Positions 9,313 through 18,573 of a stretch of 64,000 nucleotides of DNA are shown in pieces. Under the pieces are notes generated by a model. It saw only the letters and a list, made by a program, of their open reading frames with translations. It ran no database searches and had not been told where the DNA came from. Positions within the stretch are counted from its first letter, which is position 1; every line of letters begins with the position of its first letter. The DNA is from Chitinophaga eiseniae (GTDB lineage Bacteria > Bacteroidota > Bacteroidia > Chitinophagales > Chitinophagaceae), in the NCBI RefSeq assembly GCF_012641265.1, contig NZ_JABAHZ010000002.1:1302001-1366000 (forward strand). Direction: 5' to 3'. Both the position numbers and the translations under genes were made by a program.

Positions 9313-9957
9313 CTAGTAAGAAATACCAGGCGTTTGATGGACAAACCGCTGATCCGTTAACTGTTTGAGCATAAAATCGGCTACATCGGCCCGGGAAACC
9401 TGTACGGCAATAGCGGGGTCATTGGCGGCAAATCCATACCTGTAATGGCCGGTGTGACTACCATCTGTTAAATTACCAGGGCGAACAATTACCCAATCCA
9501 GCTGACTGCTTTTAATGTGTTTTTCCTGCAGCGCATGATCGGCAAAGCCTTTTTTCAGCAGAAAGGGTACAATAATATGCCGGAACACGAAAGGAGTTCT
9601 GCGCAGTACTTCTTTGCTATCGCCATAACCGAGGGAGGTCTGGCAAACAAAACGCCTGATGCCGGCCTTCTCCATCGCACGGATAATATTCCGCGTACCT
9701 TCAGATCTTACCACACCCGTTTTATTGGCGGGGCGACCAATGGTAGATAATACGGCATCGTGGCCTTTCATAACAGGTTCAATAGTTTGATAATCCAGCA
9801 CATCGCCCTGTACTACCTGCAAGTTAGGGTGTTGTACCTGCAACATTTGCGGGTTACGCACAAACGCAGTGACGGTATGTCCCTGTTGTAAAGCCTGTGC
9901 TAAGAGTTGTTTACCGGTGCCCCCGGTGGCGCCAAAGATTAGTAATTTCATCATCAT
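9313..9957 (-). CDS. NAD(P)-binding oxidoreductase (NmrA/BLVRB-like atypical SDR)
   Basis: Up to 214 residues. Begins with three consecutive ATGs (9957, 9954, 9951) before KLLIFGATGGTGKQ, whose GATGGTG loop binds NAD(P). Later segments GHDAVLSTIGRP and VRPGNLTDG match NAD(P)H-binding proteins of the NmrA/biliverdin-reductase-B group. The canonical Tyr-x3-Lys of classical SDRs is not seen, so it is an atypical SDR. It sits 63 bases downstream of an AraC-type regulator on the same strand and has a promoter-like box of its own; the regulator may control it. Physiological substrate unknown. Confidence 0.85.
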   Translation of the reverse strand: MMMKLLIFGATGGTGKQLLAQALQQGHTVTAFVRNPQMLQVQHPNLQVVQGDVLDYQTIEPVMKGHDAVLSTIGRPANKTGVVRSEGTRNIIRAMEKAGIRRFVCQTSLGYGDSKEVLRRTPFVFRHIIVPFLLKKGFADHALQEKHIKSSQLDWVIVRPGNLTDGSHTGHYRYGFAANDPAIAVQVSRADVADFMLKQLTDQRFVHQTPGISY

Positions 9958-9970
9958 TAATTTTATAATC

Positions 9971-9978
9971 CAAAATTA
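9971..9978 (-). promoter_or_regulatory. -7 element of the NAD(P)-binding protein gene
   Basis: On the minus strand the sequence reads TAATTTTG, an exact TAnnTTTG box, 13 bases before the first ATG. The nearest upstream TTG is 26 bases away, longer than usual, so only the -7 part is convincing. Confidence 0.4.
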
Positions 9979-10020
9979 GGATGACGGGCACTCGGGAAAT
10001 AGAACAAAACCGACAAACAA

Positions 10021-10833
10021 TTATTTTGTAATGGAAGGGAAGTTGGTAACGATCTCTGTATTCTTCTTTTGATACTGGTAAGGCGATACGCCGGCAAACT
10101 CCTTGAATACGCGGATATAATGCGACTGGTCGGCATAATCGTTTTCAAAAGCGATATCGGATAACTTGCTGTAGTCATTGTTTCTCAACTGGGTCAGCGA
10201 GTGCTGGAACCGGCAGATACGCGAAAATAATTTGGGAGAGATACCTACGCCCTGTTTAAACCGGCGCTCAAAACTTCTCTCCGTGAGCCTCAGCTGCTGT
10301 TGCAGTTCTTTTAAGGAAATACCCCCTTTGGAGGCCATAATTTGCATCAGGGCATATTGGGTAGCCTTATCAGGTCCCGTTTGATGTTTATTAATCTGTT
10401 CAAAGAGAAACGCTGAAATAACCGCTATTTTCTCCCGTAGAGAAACAGTAGTTGCCAGTCTTTCATTGAGAAAATAATCTTTCGATGCCTCCAGCAAATC
10501 CAGGTCAGTACAGGCGTTGGTGAGGTCTCCCGCATTGAGCCCGAAAACGCTATGCAATGCATCCGGATAAAAACAAACGCCAATGGTACAGATGGTGCCT
10601 GCTAACTGTAATTCTGCGTATTTTGTGGTTTGCCCATACAGTAATAAATCGGGCAGTAGTTTATTGTCCTGGTGAAAAGTTCCCTGGCTGGATTGCTGGA
10701 ACAGCAGTCCGGGACAGCCATCTGCTACCGGCCCAAATACCCGGGGAACAGCAGCGGCATCACTTTCCAATGTCCAGAAATAACGAACATGGTGTTGAAG
10801 ATAATTTGGTGGAGGAATTTCCTGGTACTTCAT
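10021..10833 (-). CDS. AraC family transcriptional regulator
   Basis: 270 residues. C-terminal AraC/XylS double helix-turn-helix (about 165-260): LKELQQQLRLTERSFERRF and LSDIAFENDYADQSHYIRVFKEFAGVSPYQY. The N-terminal 150 residues look like the small effector domain (DUF6597-like) that often precedes HTH_18 domains. It is divergent from the exported SAM hydrolase gene and upstream of the NAD(P)-binding gene; either could be its target. Effector unknown. Confidence 0.88.
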   Translation of the reverse strand: MKYQEIPPPNYLQHHVRYFWTLESDAAAVPRVFGPVADGCPGLLFQQSSQGTFHQDNKLLPDLLLYGQTTKYAELQLAGTICTIGVCFYPDALHSVFGLNAGDLTNACTDLDLLEASKDYFLNERLATTVSLREKIAVISAFLFEQINKHQTGPDKATQYALMQIMASKGGISLKELQQQLRLTERSFERRFKQGVGISPKLFSRICRFQHSLTQLRNNDYSKLSDIAFENDYADQSHYIRVFKEFAGVSPYQYQKKNTEIVTNFPSITK

Positions 10834-10917
10834 TTATTTGGGTAATAAACCTACATTCAAGGTAAGATTTTTTATTGAATCCAATATTATCTGCCATTTT
10901 CATAGACGCATCATTTT

Positions 10918-11829
10918 ATGAAACAACCCTTATTATACTTCGTAGGCTGTATTGCCCTGCTGCTGCTCACTGCAACCGGATGGACACAAAATAAAACAGT
11001 CGTTTTTCAGTCCGACTTCGGGCTGAAAGATGGAGCGGTATCAGCCATGAAAGGTGTGGCCAACACCGTATCTGCCGATCTTAAACTCTATGACCTTACC
11101 CACGAAATACCGGCGTATAACATCTGGGAGGCCGCTTACCGGCTGGAACAAACGGTTCCTTACTGGCCGGCAGGAACCGTTTTTGTATCGGTAGTAGATC
11201 CCGGTGTGGGCACTTCCCGCAAATCGGTGGTATTGAAAACCAACTCCGGTCACTTTATCGTAACTCCCGACAATGGTACACTCACCCTGGTAGCCGCTTC
11301 CCTGGGCATTGCAGCTGTACGCGAAATAGATGAAGCCGTGAACCGTCGTAAAAACTCGCAGCAATCCTACACTTTCCATGGCCGCGATGTATACGCTTAT
11401 ACCGCCGCCAGGCTGGCTTCAGGCGTCATTACCTTTGAACAGGTAGGCCCGGCCTTACCCAATGAAGTAGTGAAAATTCCTTACCAGGCGGCCACCCTGG
11501 AAAATGGGACACTCAAAGGCAATATCGCCATCCTCGATGTGCAGTATGGTAATGTGTGGACCAACATCTCCGCCGACCTGCTGAACCAGTTACATCCGAA
11601 ATACGGCGACATTCTCCAGGTGAGTTTCTTCCACCATGGCAAAAAAGTACACCAGGCAGATGCCCCCTATAGCCAAACCTTTGGTGCTGTAGCTATTGGT
11701 CAGCCGCTGAGCTATTTGAATAGTTTAATGGAATTGTCGTTTGCACTCAACCAGGGCAACTTCGCCGATACCTGGCATATTGGAAGCGGTAGCGAATGGA
11801 GCGTGGAAGTAACTGTTAGTCACCGTTAG
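10918..11829 (+). CDS. Exported SAM hydroxide adenosyltransferase (DUF62/fluorinase family)
   Basis: 303 residues. Family motifs are complete: FQSDFGLKDG near residue 30, VVDPGVGTSRKSV containing the conserved Asp and Arg, TPDNGTL, and TFHGRDVYA containing the conserved His. The Asp-Arg-His set identifies enzymes that hydrolyse S-adenosylmethionine to adenosine and methionine, rather than fluorinases or chlorinases. The odd feature is the N-terminus: MKQPLLYFVGCIALLLLTA is a signal peptide or anchor, placing the enzyme outside the cytoplasm, away from the cell's SAM pool. Monocistronic, divergent from an AraC regulator. Confidence 0.88.
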   Translation: MKQPLLYFVGCIALLLLTATGWTQNKTVVFQSDFGLKDGAVSAMKGVANTVSADLKLYDLTHEIPAYNIWEAAYRLEQTVPYWPAGTVFVSVVDPGVGTSRKSVVLKTNSGHFIVTPDNGTLTLVAASLGIAAVREIDEAVNRRKNSQQSYTFHGRDVYAYTAARLASGVITFEQVGPALPNEVVKIPYQAATLENGTLKGNIAILDVQYGNVWTNISADLLNQLHPKYGDILQVSFFHHGKKVHQADAPYSQTFGAVAIGQPLSYLNSLMELSFALNQGNFADTWHIGSGSEWSVEVTVSHR

Positions 11830-11873
11830 TTTACCAGCTAACAGGAGCCATCTCAATCTGTTCCAAATCCTTA

Positions 11874-12548
11874 CTACCGTACATTACGACTAACGCGGCG
11901 GCGTTGTGATACGTCGAAGTTGTACAATAGGGTGATACCATAAATATCTGGTTGCCTTTTACTAACGCTCTTCATATAGGAGCCTTTGAGTTCTATGCCA
12001 TCGGCTTTATCGCCAATCCTGATCCTGATGCCGGCATTGGCCACTGGCCCAAACGAATCCTGGTAAGTAGAATCGGTATAATGATAATTCCTGATCACCT
12101 GCTTAACGTTCACCGGGCCATAGTGATAGCCAAAACCACCTCCCACGAAAAAGCCCACCCGGCGTGGATTATCGGGAGAAGAAAGTGCCCCGACATTGAA
12201 ATTTAGTATAACCGGTACATCAATCATAAACCGGGATTTTACTTCTGGTTCGCCGGTATCATAATCGTAATAGTAAATATCATCGCCCACATAGTAACTA
12301 TCTGTTTGCCTTCCGCCGCGCCCACCAGAGCCACCAATGCTCAGCGGGATGCCTACCGACAACGATGTATGCTTATGTTCCATCAGGTTAAAGCGGGGCG
12401 AGTAAGTAATGGCAATACTGAAGATACTGCCGAAGCGAGGGGTATGATCAATAAACCCCGAGAGGCCAACTGCATGCATGAGATTTTGGGAGAAAAGCCG
12501 GGAACCGGTGAGGCAAACAATTGCTAACAAAACAATTTTTTTATTCAT
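11874..12548 (-). CDS. Outer-membrane beta-barrel-type protein, paralog A
   Basis: 224 residues with a signal peptide (MNKKIVLLAIVCLTGSRLFSQ). The body alternates short polar turns and beta strands (IAITYSPRFNL, LSVGIPLSIGGSGG, VGFFVGGGFGYHYG, NAGIRIRIGDKADGIELKGSYMKS) as in small eight-stranded outer-membrane barrels. It is clearly homologous over its full length to the next gene upstream (same MHAxGLS, TYSPR, GFGYHYGPVN and LKGxYMKSV segments), so the two arose by tandem duplication. The C-terminus after TLLYNFDV is extended by about 11 basic residues. Function unknown. Confidence 0.75.
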   Translation of the reverse strand: MNKKIVLLAIVCLTGSRLFSQNLMHAVGLSGFIDHTPRFGSIFSIAITYSPRFNLMEHKHTSLSVGIPLSIGGSGGRGGRQTDSYYVGDDIYYYDYDTGEPEVKSRFMIDVPVILNFNVGALSSPDNPRRVGFFVGGGFGYHYGPVNVKQVIRNYHYTDSTYQDSFGPVANAGIRIRIGDKADGIELKGSYMKSVSKRQPDIYGITLLYNFDVSQRRRVSRNVR

Positions 12549-12647
12549 GGTACAGATGGTATTGGCTGATCATGAATGGCGCAAAAGAGATGCCAATAAA
12601 TAGATGTGTTTCACCAGCTTATCTTGTGTGGGGCCGGTTCTCAGTCG

Positions 12648-13268
12648 TCATAGAAAGTTCGCTAAGAGTGTAATATTATAAGTTTCGGGACCTTTCTTAT
12701 CCACACTTTTCATATAGGCTCCCTTGAGTTCCATTCCGGTAAACAAATGCTTCCCTATCCTGACGCGGACTCCCAGATTAGCAACCGGACCAAATGATCC
12801 CTGCGATGTAGAATCGGTATAGGCAACACCATTGCTGTCAGTATGGATGATATTAACAGGGCCATAATGATAGCCAAATCCTCCACCAGCAAAGAAGCCT
12901 ATCCTGTTATCACAATTTTTAGAAGAAAGTGCGCCCTGGTTCAGATTCAATATCACCGGGCAATCAAACATGTTTCTGAACTTTGTATGTGGGGTATTGG
13001 ATGCTGGCTGATATCCACTGGGTAGCCGCCTACTATCTCCGGTAGATCCCGAACTGCCATAACTAACAGGTATCCCTATAGACATGGATAAGGAAGAATG
13101 AGTGAGCAATACATACCGGGGAGAATAGGTAAGAGCCATAGTAAAAAGACTATTAGTGCCACTATAGTTATCTGCAAAGCAGGATAAACCTGCGGCATGC
13201 ATAAAATGTTGCGCAAGTATGTTAGAAGAAAAACAACAAGCCAGTGTTAGCAAAACCGCTTTTTTCAT
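12648..13268 (-). CDS. Outer-membrane beta-barrel-type protein, paralog B
   Basis: 206 residues from ATG 13268 (MKKAVLLTLACCFSSNILAQ, a signal peptide); a longer frame to 13325 is not preferred. Same layout as paralog A: MHAAGLSCFAD, LTYSPRYVLL, IGFFAGGGFGYHYGPVN, FGPVANLGVRVRIG, MELKGAYMKSVDKK and a C-terminal ITLLANFL ending in the hydrophobic residue pattern of outer-membrane barrels. Differences are concentrated in the second loop (Gly/Ser-rich in both). 99 bases separate the two paralogs. Function unknown. Confidence 0.75.
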   Translation of the reverse strand: MKKAVLLTLACCFSSNILAQHFMHAAGLSCFADNYSGTNSLFTMALTYSPRYVLLTHSSLSMSIGIPVSYGSSGSTGDSRRLPSGYQPASNTPHTKFRNMFDCPVILNLNQGALSSKNCDNRIGFFAGGGFGYHYGPVNIIHTDSNGVAYTDSTSQGSFGPVANLGVRVRIGKHLFTGMELKGAYMKSVDKKGPETYNITLLANFL

Positions 13269-13301
13269 GGTATAGTCATAAATGATCATTAAAGATAAAA
13301 G

Positions 13302-13341
13302 AAAAGCGATTGAAACGATCCCCATCGCTTCAATCGCTTTT
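13302..13341 (-). terminator. Terminator of the GH30-GH35 operon
   Basis: Arms 13302-13314 and 13329-13341 are perfect 13-base reverse complements; the loop contains a further CGAT/ATCG stem. On the minus strand, the hairpin follows the GH35 stop by about 18 bases and is followed by a T-rich stretch (CTTTTATC), ending the polysaccharide operon before the paralog genes. Confidence 0.85.
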
Positions 13342-13359
13342 GTTAATTTTTATCTTGTA

Positions 13360-15165
13360 CTACTGTAATACGTCCAATATCGGATGATCAATTCCCTGTA
13401 CCTGGGTTTCAGCAGGTTTAATCAGCTCCAGTACGGTGATCTTATTGCTACCAGTTTTCAGCCATTCGGCAGGAACATACAGTGTTTGCTGAGGGCCAAC
13501 TTTCCAGTAACGGCCCAGGTGATGACCGTTGATCCATACCACCCCTTTACCCCACTTGCTCATATCCAGGTAAGTATCGCCTTTGCTGCTCAAGGTAAAA
13601 CTACCTTCTTTCAACACCGGGGCATCTGCAGCTACCGCCGATGCTTTGATAGTAGGTTGCTGTTCATATGGAAGCTTAAACTGTTGCCATTGATGAATAG
13701 CCTTTCCATTAAATAATACCTGTCCGTCTATCCCTTTCCTGTTTTTTAGGAGATAAGAGCCAAAGTTGATGCGTCCCAGGTTTTCGACCAGGATTTCCAG
13801 TGTTACATTACCCGCAGGGAGGGTAATATCGGTGCTGTCTTGCTTCAGTCGCCTGTCGAGGATCGCTGCTCTTTTCCCGTTTATGAAAACCAGCCCGTAA
13901 TCGCGGAGGTCTTTGATTTTTAAAGTGCCGCTACTGCCGCCTTTGAGGGTGGTACGGTATAATACAAAGCCATAGGCCTGTTTCAGGTCTTCAAACGTTA
14001 ACGGATCTACGCTTTTTACCGCAGCAGGTAGTTGGCTGAACAGCGCGCTGCTACGCTCAAAAGTAATAACAGGTGTGGTGATCACTGGCTTTTTAGCAGG
14101 AACTTCCGGTAAGGTTACTCCCGGAGCTAAATGTTTGGCAATTACTTCTCTGAATGCCATGAATTTAGGCGTGGCATTTCCTGCTTCATCCAGTGGCGCA
14201 TCATAGTCGTAGCTACTGATCTGTGGCGAATAAGGAGCTTCGTCACTATAGTTGGCGCCGTTCATATAACCGCGGGTGGTACCGCCATGGTACATGTACA
14301 TATTGATGGAGATACCAGCAGCCAATACCCGGTCTAAACGGGTAAGAAAATTTTCGTAAGGAACGGTATGGTGTTTTTCCCCCCAGGAATCAAACCAGGC
14401 AGGATACCACTCTGCAATATAGAATGGGCCTTTGCCGTTGTGGTTTTCTTTTACCAGTTGTTTTACTTTTGCCGGATCATCCACGCCATTTACGGCCGGC
14501 AGTAAACCGGGCAGATGCCCGTTAGCTACATCTCCGGCAGGATCGCAGGTGTACAGCAAACCGTCAAAACCAGCTTCTGTAAACATTTTGCGGTTAAGCT
14601 CCAGGTAAGATTTATCGTTGGAGTAAGAACCATATTCGTTTTCGATCTGGGTCATCAGGATGTTTCCACCATGATTGATCTGCAGAGGAGCCAGCTGTTT
14701 ACCTACGGCTTTAATATAGTTATTATAAGCCTTCAGGTATTGAGGTTCTTTACTCCTCACTTCCAGTCCTTTTATTTCCTGTAACCAGTAAGGATAACCG
14801 CCAAATTCCCACTCCGCACAGGCATAAGGGCTGGGGCGTAAAATTACCCACATACCTTCTTCCTGGCATATTTTCACAAAAGCAGCTACATCGCTGTTGC
14901 CTGAAAAATTATAATGTCCCTGTTCTGGTTCGTGCATGTTCCAGAACACATAAGTACCTATGGTATTTAATCCCATGGCTTTGGCCATTTTGATCCGGTC
15001 GCGCCACGATTCACGGGGCACCCGCAGATAATGGATCTCGCCGGAAATCATCTGGAAAGGTTTCCCATCCAGTAAAAAGGAGGAGTCGCCTAACTGAAAA
15101 GTATGTTGTGCGCTTAGCTGGAAGCAACATAACATCATCAGTATTACTACGCTGATTTTTTTCAT
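13360..15165 (-). CDS. Secreted beta-galactosidase, GH35
   Basis: 601 residues from ATG 15165, which overlaps the GH30 stop as TGATG. Signal peptide MKKISVVILMMLCCFQLSA. The GH35 catalytic barrel is clear: ISGEIHYLRVPRESWRDRI, TYVFWNMHEP, LRPSPYACAEWEFGG, the acid/base Glu in TQIENEYGSY (about 175) and the nucleophile Glu in FYIAEWYPAW (about 250). The C-terminus has jelly-roll type segments (VWINGHHLGRYWKVGPQQTLYVP). It removes terminal beta-galactose from oligosaccharides in the periplasm. Last gene of the operon with SusC, SusD and GH30. Confidence 0.95.
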   Translation of the reverse strand: MKKISVVILMMLCCFQLSAQHTFQLGDSSFLLDGKPFQMISGEIHYLRVPRESWRDRIKMAKAMGLNTIGTYVFWNMHEPEQGHYNFSGNSDVAAFVKICQEEGMWVILRPSPYACAEWEFGGYPYWLQEIKGLEVRSKEPQYLKAYNNYIKAVGKQLAPLQINHGGNILMTQIENEYGSYSNDKSYLELNRKMFTEAGFDGLLYTCDPAGDVANGHLPGLLPAVNGVDDPAKVKQLVKENHNGKGPFYIAEWYPAWFDSWGEKHHTVPYENFLTRLDRVLAAGISINMYMYHGGTTRGYMNGANYSDEAPYSPQISSYDYDAPLDEAGNATPKFMAFREVIAKHLAPGVTLPEVPAKKPVITTPVITFERSSALFSQLPAAVKSVDPLTFEDLKQAYGFVLYRTTLKGGSSGTLKIKDLRDYGLVFINGKRAAILDRRLKQDSTDITLPAGNVTLEILVENLGRINFGSYLLKNRKGIDGQVLFNGKAIHQWQQFKLPYEQQPTIKASAVAADAPVLKEGSFTLSSKGDTYLDMSKWGKGVVWINGHHLGRYWKVGPQQTLYVPAEWLKTGSNKITVLELIKPAETQVQGIDHPILDVLQ

Positions 15166-16691
15166 CACTTACTGTTTATTTGCGTTAATTGTTGGGTCAG
15201 TGTTACGACAGATCGTGCGGGTATCGTTATCGTATGTCCGTTTACGTTACCAGGTTGTAAGTTGCCCTCGTCGTTGGTGGTATAGCTACGTATGCCACCG
15301 CCAGGTAAGCCTTTGCCGCGCAGCGCTATGTTAGCGGCGGTGGAGCGGCTGTTGATCACCACAAGAACGAGACTGTTGTCTGTATTTTTGTAGGCCGACA
15401 GGTAGATATCTTTTGTATTGGCATTGTCTGCCAGTTGCGCGGATACCCTTTGTGCGCCGGGTCTTACAAAACGGCTGTAATTACCGAATACCCACAGCAT
15501 TTTGGCATCGTGTATTTGCCCGTCCGCTTTGTTTTTATCTATATAAATCAATCCGTCTTTATAATCGTATGGCGATATAGCCAGCCACCACTGCCAGGCC
15601 GATGCGTTGGCAACGGTAAGATCGGTGTGGATAACTCTGGCCAGGTATAATGCGGCGTCCATGCCCAGGTCTACCTTGTTGCCACTCATTTCGCCGGCAT
15701 TATCGCCCAGTATGCAATATTCTGATTGCCAGAAAGGAATGCCCCTCAGTGCCGCGTGTAATCTTTTGCGTATAGCCACTGCCGTGTCCTGTGGAGAGGT
15801 GGTGAAATAGCTATGTGCCGCTATCGTTTTGTATACGTTGGGACGGTTGCCCAGGTAAGTGGGGCTGTGCGGATCAAAGAAAGCAGCAATTTGTGTTCCT
15901 TTGGCAGGTTTGTCTTCACCGGCAAAGAGATAGTTGATCTTGCCGGCTTCTGTTATTAAAATCTTTGTGGGGAGCTGGTGCTGATGAAAGGTCTGGTCTA
16001 CCGCTTTTACGAGACCATAAATTTGTTCATTGTTGTAAGGACATCCTTCCTGGCCGCCATCGCTCCAATCCCATTGGGGCTCGTTAACAGGACTCACAAA
16101 GTTGAGGGTGATGCCAGTTTCCTGCCGGATGCCTTGTACTACGTCTTTCAGGAAATTGGCTACGGCGGGGTATTGGTCGGGGGCCAGGTTGCATTGCCCA
16201 TTGCTGGCAAATGCTTTACCGTTGCGGGTGAAAGCTACAGGCGGACTATTCAGGAAGCCCAGGAATTGTTGAACGCCCCTGGCTTTGGCAGCATTTAAGA
16301 ACCAGATCTGCCCAGCTTGCTGCTGCCAGTGGTATTGATGATCGGCGCCCAGGAAACAGGCTGCCCGTCGCCATTCATCGCGGATGCCGCTCTCGCTGCC
16401 CTGTTCGGTGCTGCCTGCGCCAATGTTAAACCGCCACATCGACAAGCCAATACCTTTGGGCTGCCCATTGGCGGTTGTATCGCTGCTAAACAGCCAGTCG
16501 GCCAGCTGGTTTCTTTTAGGATCCGGCCAGGCACCGGTAAACTGGCAGGACCAGGCATCGGATGCTGCAAAGTTGTGAATAGTTTGTGCCTTCCTGGAAA
16601 GGTCGATGTTTACCCGCATCGCCGGGTTATGCTGAGATATCCCCTGCTGTAATATCATACAACCCAGCAGGGCGCCTGTTATTTTTTTCAT
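15165..16691 (-). CDS. Secreted GH30 family glycoside hydrolase
   Basis: 508 residues from ATG 16691, which begins the signal peptide MKKITGALLGCMILQQGIS (a frame to 16733 is not preferred). O-glycosyl hydrolase (GH30) features: FAASDAWSCQF, the acid/base Glu in SPVNEPQWDW (about 205), nucleophile Glu in FWQSEYCILG (about 322), and ALYLARVIHTDLTVANASAW followed by the YDYKDGL segment. The last segments recall endo-beta-1,6-galactanases of GH30 subfamily 5; that subfamily call is from memory and needs a search. Overlaps the GH35 gene by one base, so translation is coupled. Confidence 0.88.
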   Translation of the reverse strand: MKKITGALLGCMILQQGISQHNPAMRVNIDLSRKAQTIHNFAASDAWSCQFTGAWPDPKRNQLADWLFSSDTTANGQPKGIGLSMWRFNIGAGSTEQGSESGIRDEWRRAACFLGADHQYHWQQQAGQIWFLNAAKARGVQQFLGFLNSPPVAFTRNGKAFASNGQCNLAPDQYPAVANFLKDVVQGIRQETGITLNFVSPVNEPQWDWSDGGQEGCPYNNEQIYGLVKAVDQTFHQHQLPTKILITEAGKINYLFAGEDKPAKGTQIAAFFDPHSPTYLGNRPNVYKTIAAHSYFTTSPQDTAVAIRKRLHAALRGIPFWQSEYCILGDNAGEMSGNKVDLGMDAALYLARVIHTDLTVANASAWQWWLAISPYDYKDGLIYIDKNKADGQIHDAKMLWVFGNYSRFVRPGAQRVSAQLADNANTKDIYLSAYKNTDNSLVLVVINSRSTAANIALRGKGLPGGGIRSYTTNDEGNLQPGNVNGHTITIPARSVVTLTQQLTQINSK

Positions 16692-16760
16692 GTTCCTAGT
16701 AAGCGGTTGCACGCAAAGCCGCATGGTATGCAAGGACTTCCCGTAGTAAGAAGGGTAGTT

Positions 16761-16842
16761 GCAAGCCTGTAAAGTAGTAAAATAGTCGCTGATTATTTTC
16801 CAAATCTGATGCTGCTACCTTACTACTTTACAGATGCCTTGC
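16761..16842 (-). repeat. Long hairpin between susD and GH30
   Basis: Arms 16767-16780 and 16820-16833 are perfect 14-base reverse complements (CTGTAAAGTAGTAA type), extended outside by GCAAG/CTTGC (16761-16765 and 16838-16842) across a small internal loop. It begins 41 bases after the susD stop on the minus strand and has no T-run after it, so it looks like an RNA-stabilising or attenuating element rather than a full terminator. Confidence 0.7.
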
Positions 16843-16883
16843 TCCTGTTGGATTCATGCTATTACCTGAAACTTATCATGAGG

Positions 16884-18557
16884 CTAGTAGCCAGGATTCT
16901 GTTTCAGGGTGCCATTGGAGGCCAGTATATCTGCCCTTGGAACAGGTAACCAGTAGTTGGCCTCTTTAAACAAGCGGTTATCCAGGGCCACTTTCCTTGC
17001 ATAAGTATAGGCGCCGCCGTTAGCCGTAATGGTGATACCATAAGCAGGTATATTTTCGGTAACAGTGGCAATTTTCCACCTGCGAACATCATAGAAGCGG
17101 TGCTCTTCATAGGCCAGTTCTACCTGTCTTTCTCTCCTGATAGCGTCGCGCATCTGGTCTTTGGAAAGCCCCGGTGTTAATGCTGGCTGATGCACGCTGG
17201 CGCGCTGGCGGATCTGGTTGATCGCATTGTATACGCTGGCATCCGGACCAACCGCTTCATTTTGCGCTTCAGCGTAGTTCAGTAATACTTCTGCATAACG
17301 AATGTAAATCCAGGGCTGCAATCCCGCTACATCCCATGGATTGTCGATAGGATTTTTATCATCCAGGAATTTGCGCAGGTAATAACCTGTTTTGGAAGCA
17401 TTCCAGTTGGAAGGACCATCCTTACTGTCTTTACCCCCGGGTGTAAAAGTTTGTATGGTAGATCCGCGGTAAGAGGCGCCGTTATAGAGAATAGTGGCAT
17501 AAAAACGGGGATCCCTGTTAGCATATGGATTCTGTGGATTATATCCGGAAGCGGGATCAGTAATGGGTTTACCATTACTCATTTCATAGGCATCCACCAT
17601 ATTCTGCAGCGGTGTATTACCTGCCCATCCGCCATAGCCGTTAGGACCATTGGAGATTTCAAGACATACGTGGCGGGCGCCCACCGCGAATTGCCGCGCG
17701 AAAATAATTTCGTTGTTATTGCTGTTCAGGAACAACTGTGTATAATCCGGCGCTATGCTGTATTTAGAAAGTCCTATCACCGCTTTGGCGGCATCGGCTG
17801 CAGCCTGCCAGGTGCCTACGTTGTACAACGGACTGGCAGCATATAGCAGCAAGCGGGCTTTCAGCGCCAGCGCAGCAGCCTGGGTAGCCCTGCCTGGCAG
17901 CCAGTTGGTACTGTTGTTATCGGTCGGAAGATCGGCTGCTGCAGCGGTGAGCTCGGATATAACATAGTCCATCGACTCCTGTAAGGTAGCCCTGTTAAAC
18001 AAAGCCGGATCGCTGAGGTTATCCTGCAAACTGTATTCTTTATTTCCCATCATCACTACCCCGCCGTAGTTACGGATCAGGTCATGGTAACGGAAGGCCC
18101 GGATAAAGCGTAGTTCTGCCCTCAGCCGATTACGATGCGCGGTACTCATTACTACGGTGTCAATGTGATTGAGCCCGTAGTTACATTCCCGGATACCGCG
18201 ATAACTTCTCCCCCAAATGGTACCGGTGATACCCATGTTTTCAGGCGCCAGCTGTCCCTGCTGAACGAGCCAGGTGTTATCGTCGTTGTTATAAATAGAT
18301 TCGTCGGTAATAGAGCTCCACAGGCCATATTCAAACCCTCTGCCAAATCCCGGGTTACTGCCTTCCCCTTCTTTATCCTGTAACCTGATGCTCAGGTAAC
18401 GGTTAATGACATAGTTTTCAAACAAAGAAGAATCGGCCAGTACGGCATCTCCCAATATCCTGTCGGTGGGAGTCACATTCAGAAAATCTTTCTGACAGGA
18501 AGAAAGGATACCTGACGCCACTAAAGCCAGACCGTATAATATATTTGTAGTTTTCAT
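16884..18557 (-). CDS. SusD/RagB family nutrient-binding lipoprotein
   Basis: 557 residues from ATG 18557 (longer frame to 18587 overlaps susC). Lipobox LSSC with Cys21. SusD hallmarks: QKDFLNVTPTDRI after the lipid anchor, AELRFIRAFRYHDLIRNYGG (TPR helix), ALKARLLLYAASPLYN, IYIRYAEVLLNYAEAQNEA and a C-terminal VELAYEEHRFYDVRRWKIA followed by NYWLPVPRADI. It caps the SusC barrel at the cell surface and binds the glycan. Follows susC by 16 bases; a hairpin separates it from the enzyme genes. Confidence 0.95.
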   Translation of the reverse strand: MKTTNILYGLALVASGILSSCQKDFLNVTPTDRILGDAVLADSSLFENYVINRYLSIRLQDKEGEGSNPGFGRGFEYGLWSSITDESIYNNDDNTWLVQQGQLAPENMGITGTIWGRSYRGIRECNYGLNHIDTVVMSTAHRNRLRAELRFIRAFRYHDLIRNYGGVVMMGNKEYSLQDNLSDPALFNRATLQESMDYVISELTAAAADLPTDNNSTNWLPGRATQAAALALKARLLLYAASPLYNVGTWQAAADAAKAVIGLSKYSIAPDYTQLFLNSNNNEIIFARQFAVGARHVCLEISNGPNGYGGWAGNTPLQNMVDAYEMSNGKPITDPASGYNPQNPYANRDPRFYATILYNGASYRGSTIQTFTPGGKDSKDGPSNWNASKTGYYLRKFLDDKNPIDNPWDVAGLQPWIYIRYAEVLLNYAEAQNEAVGPDASVYNAINQIRQRASVHQPALTPGLSKDQMRDAIRRERQVELAYEEHRFYDVRRWKIATVTENIPAYGITITANGGAYTYARKVALDNRLFKEANYWLPVPRADILASNGTLKQNPGY

Positions 18558-18573
18558 GATTTGATTTTTGTGT

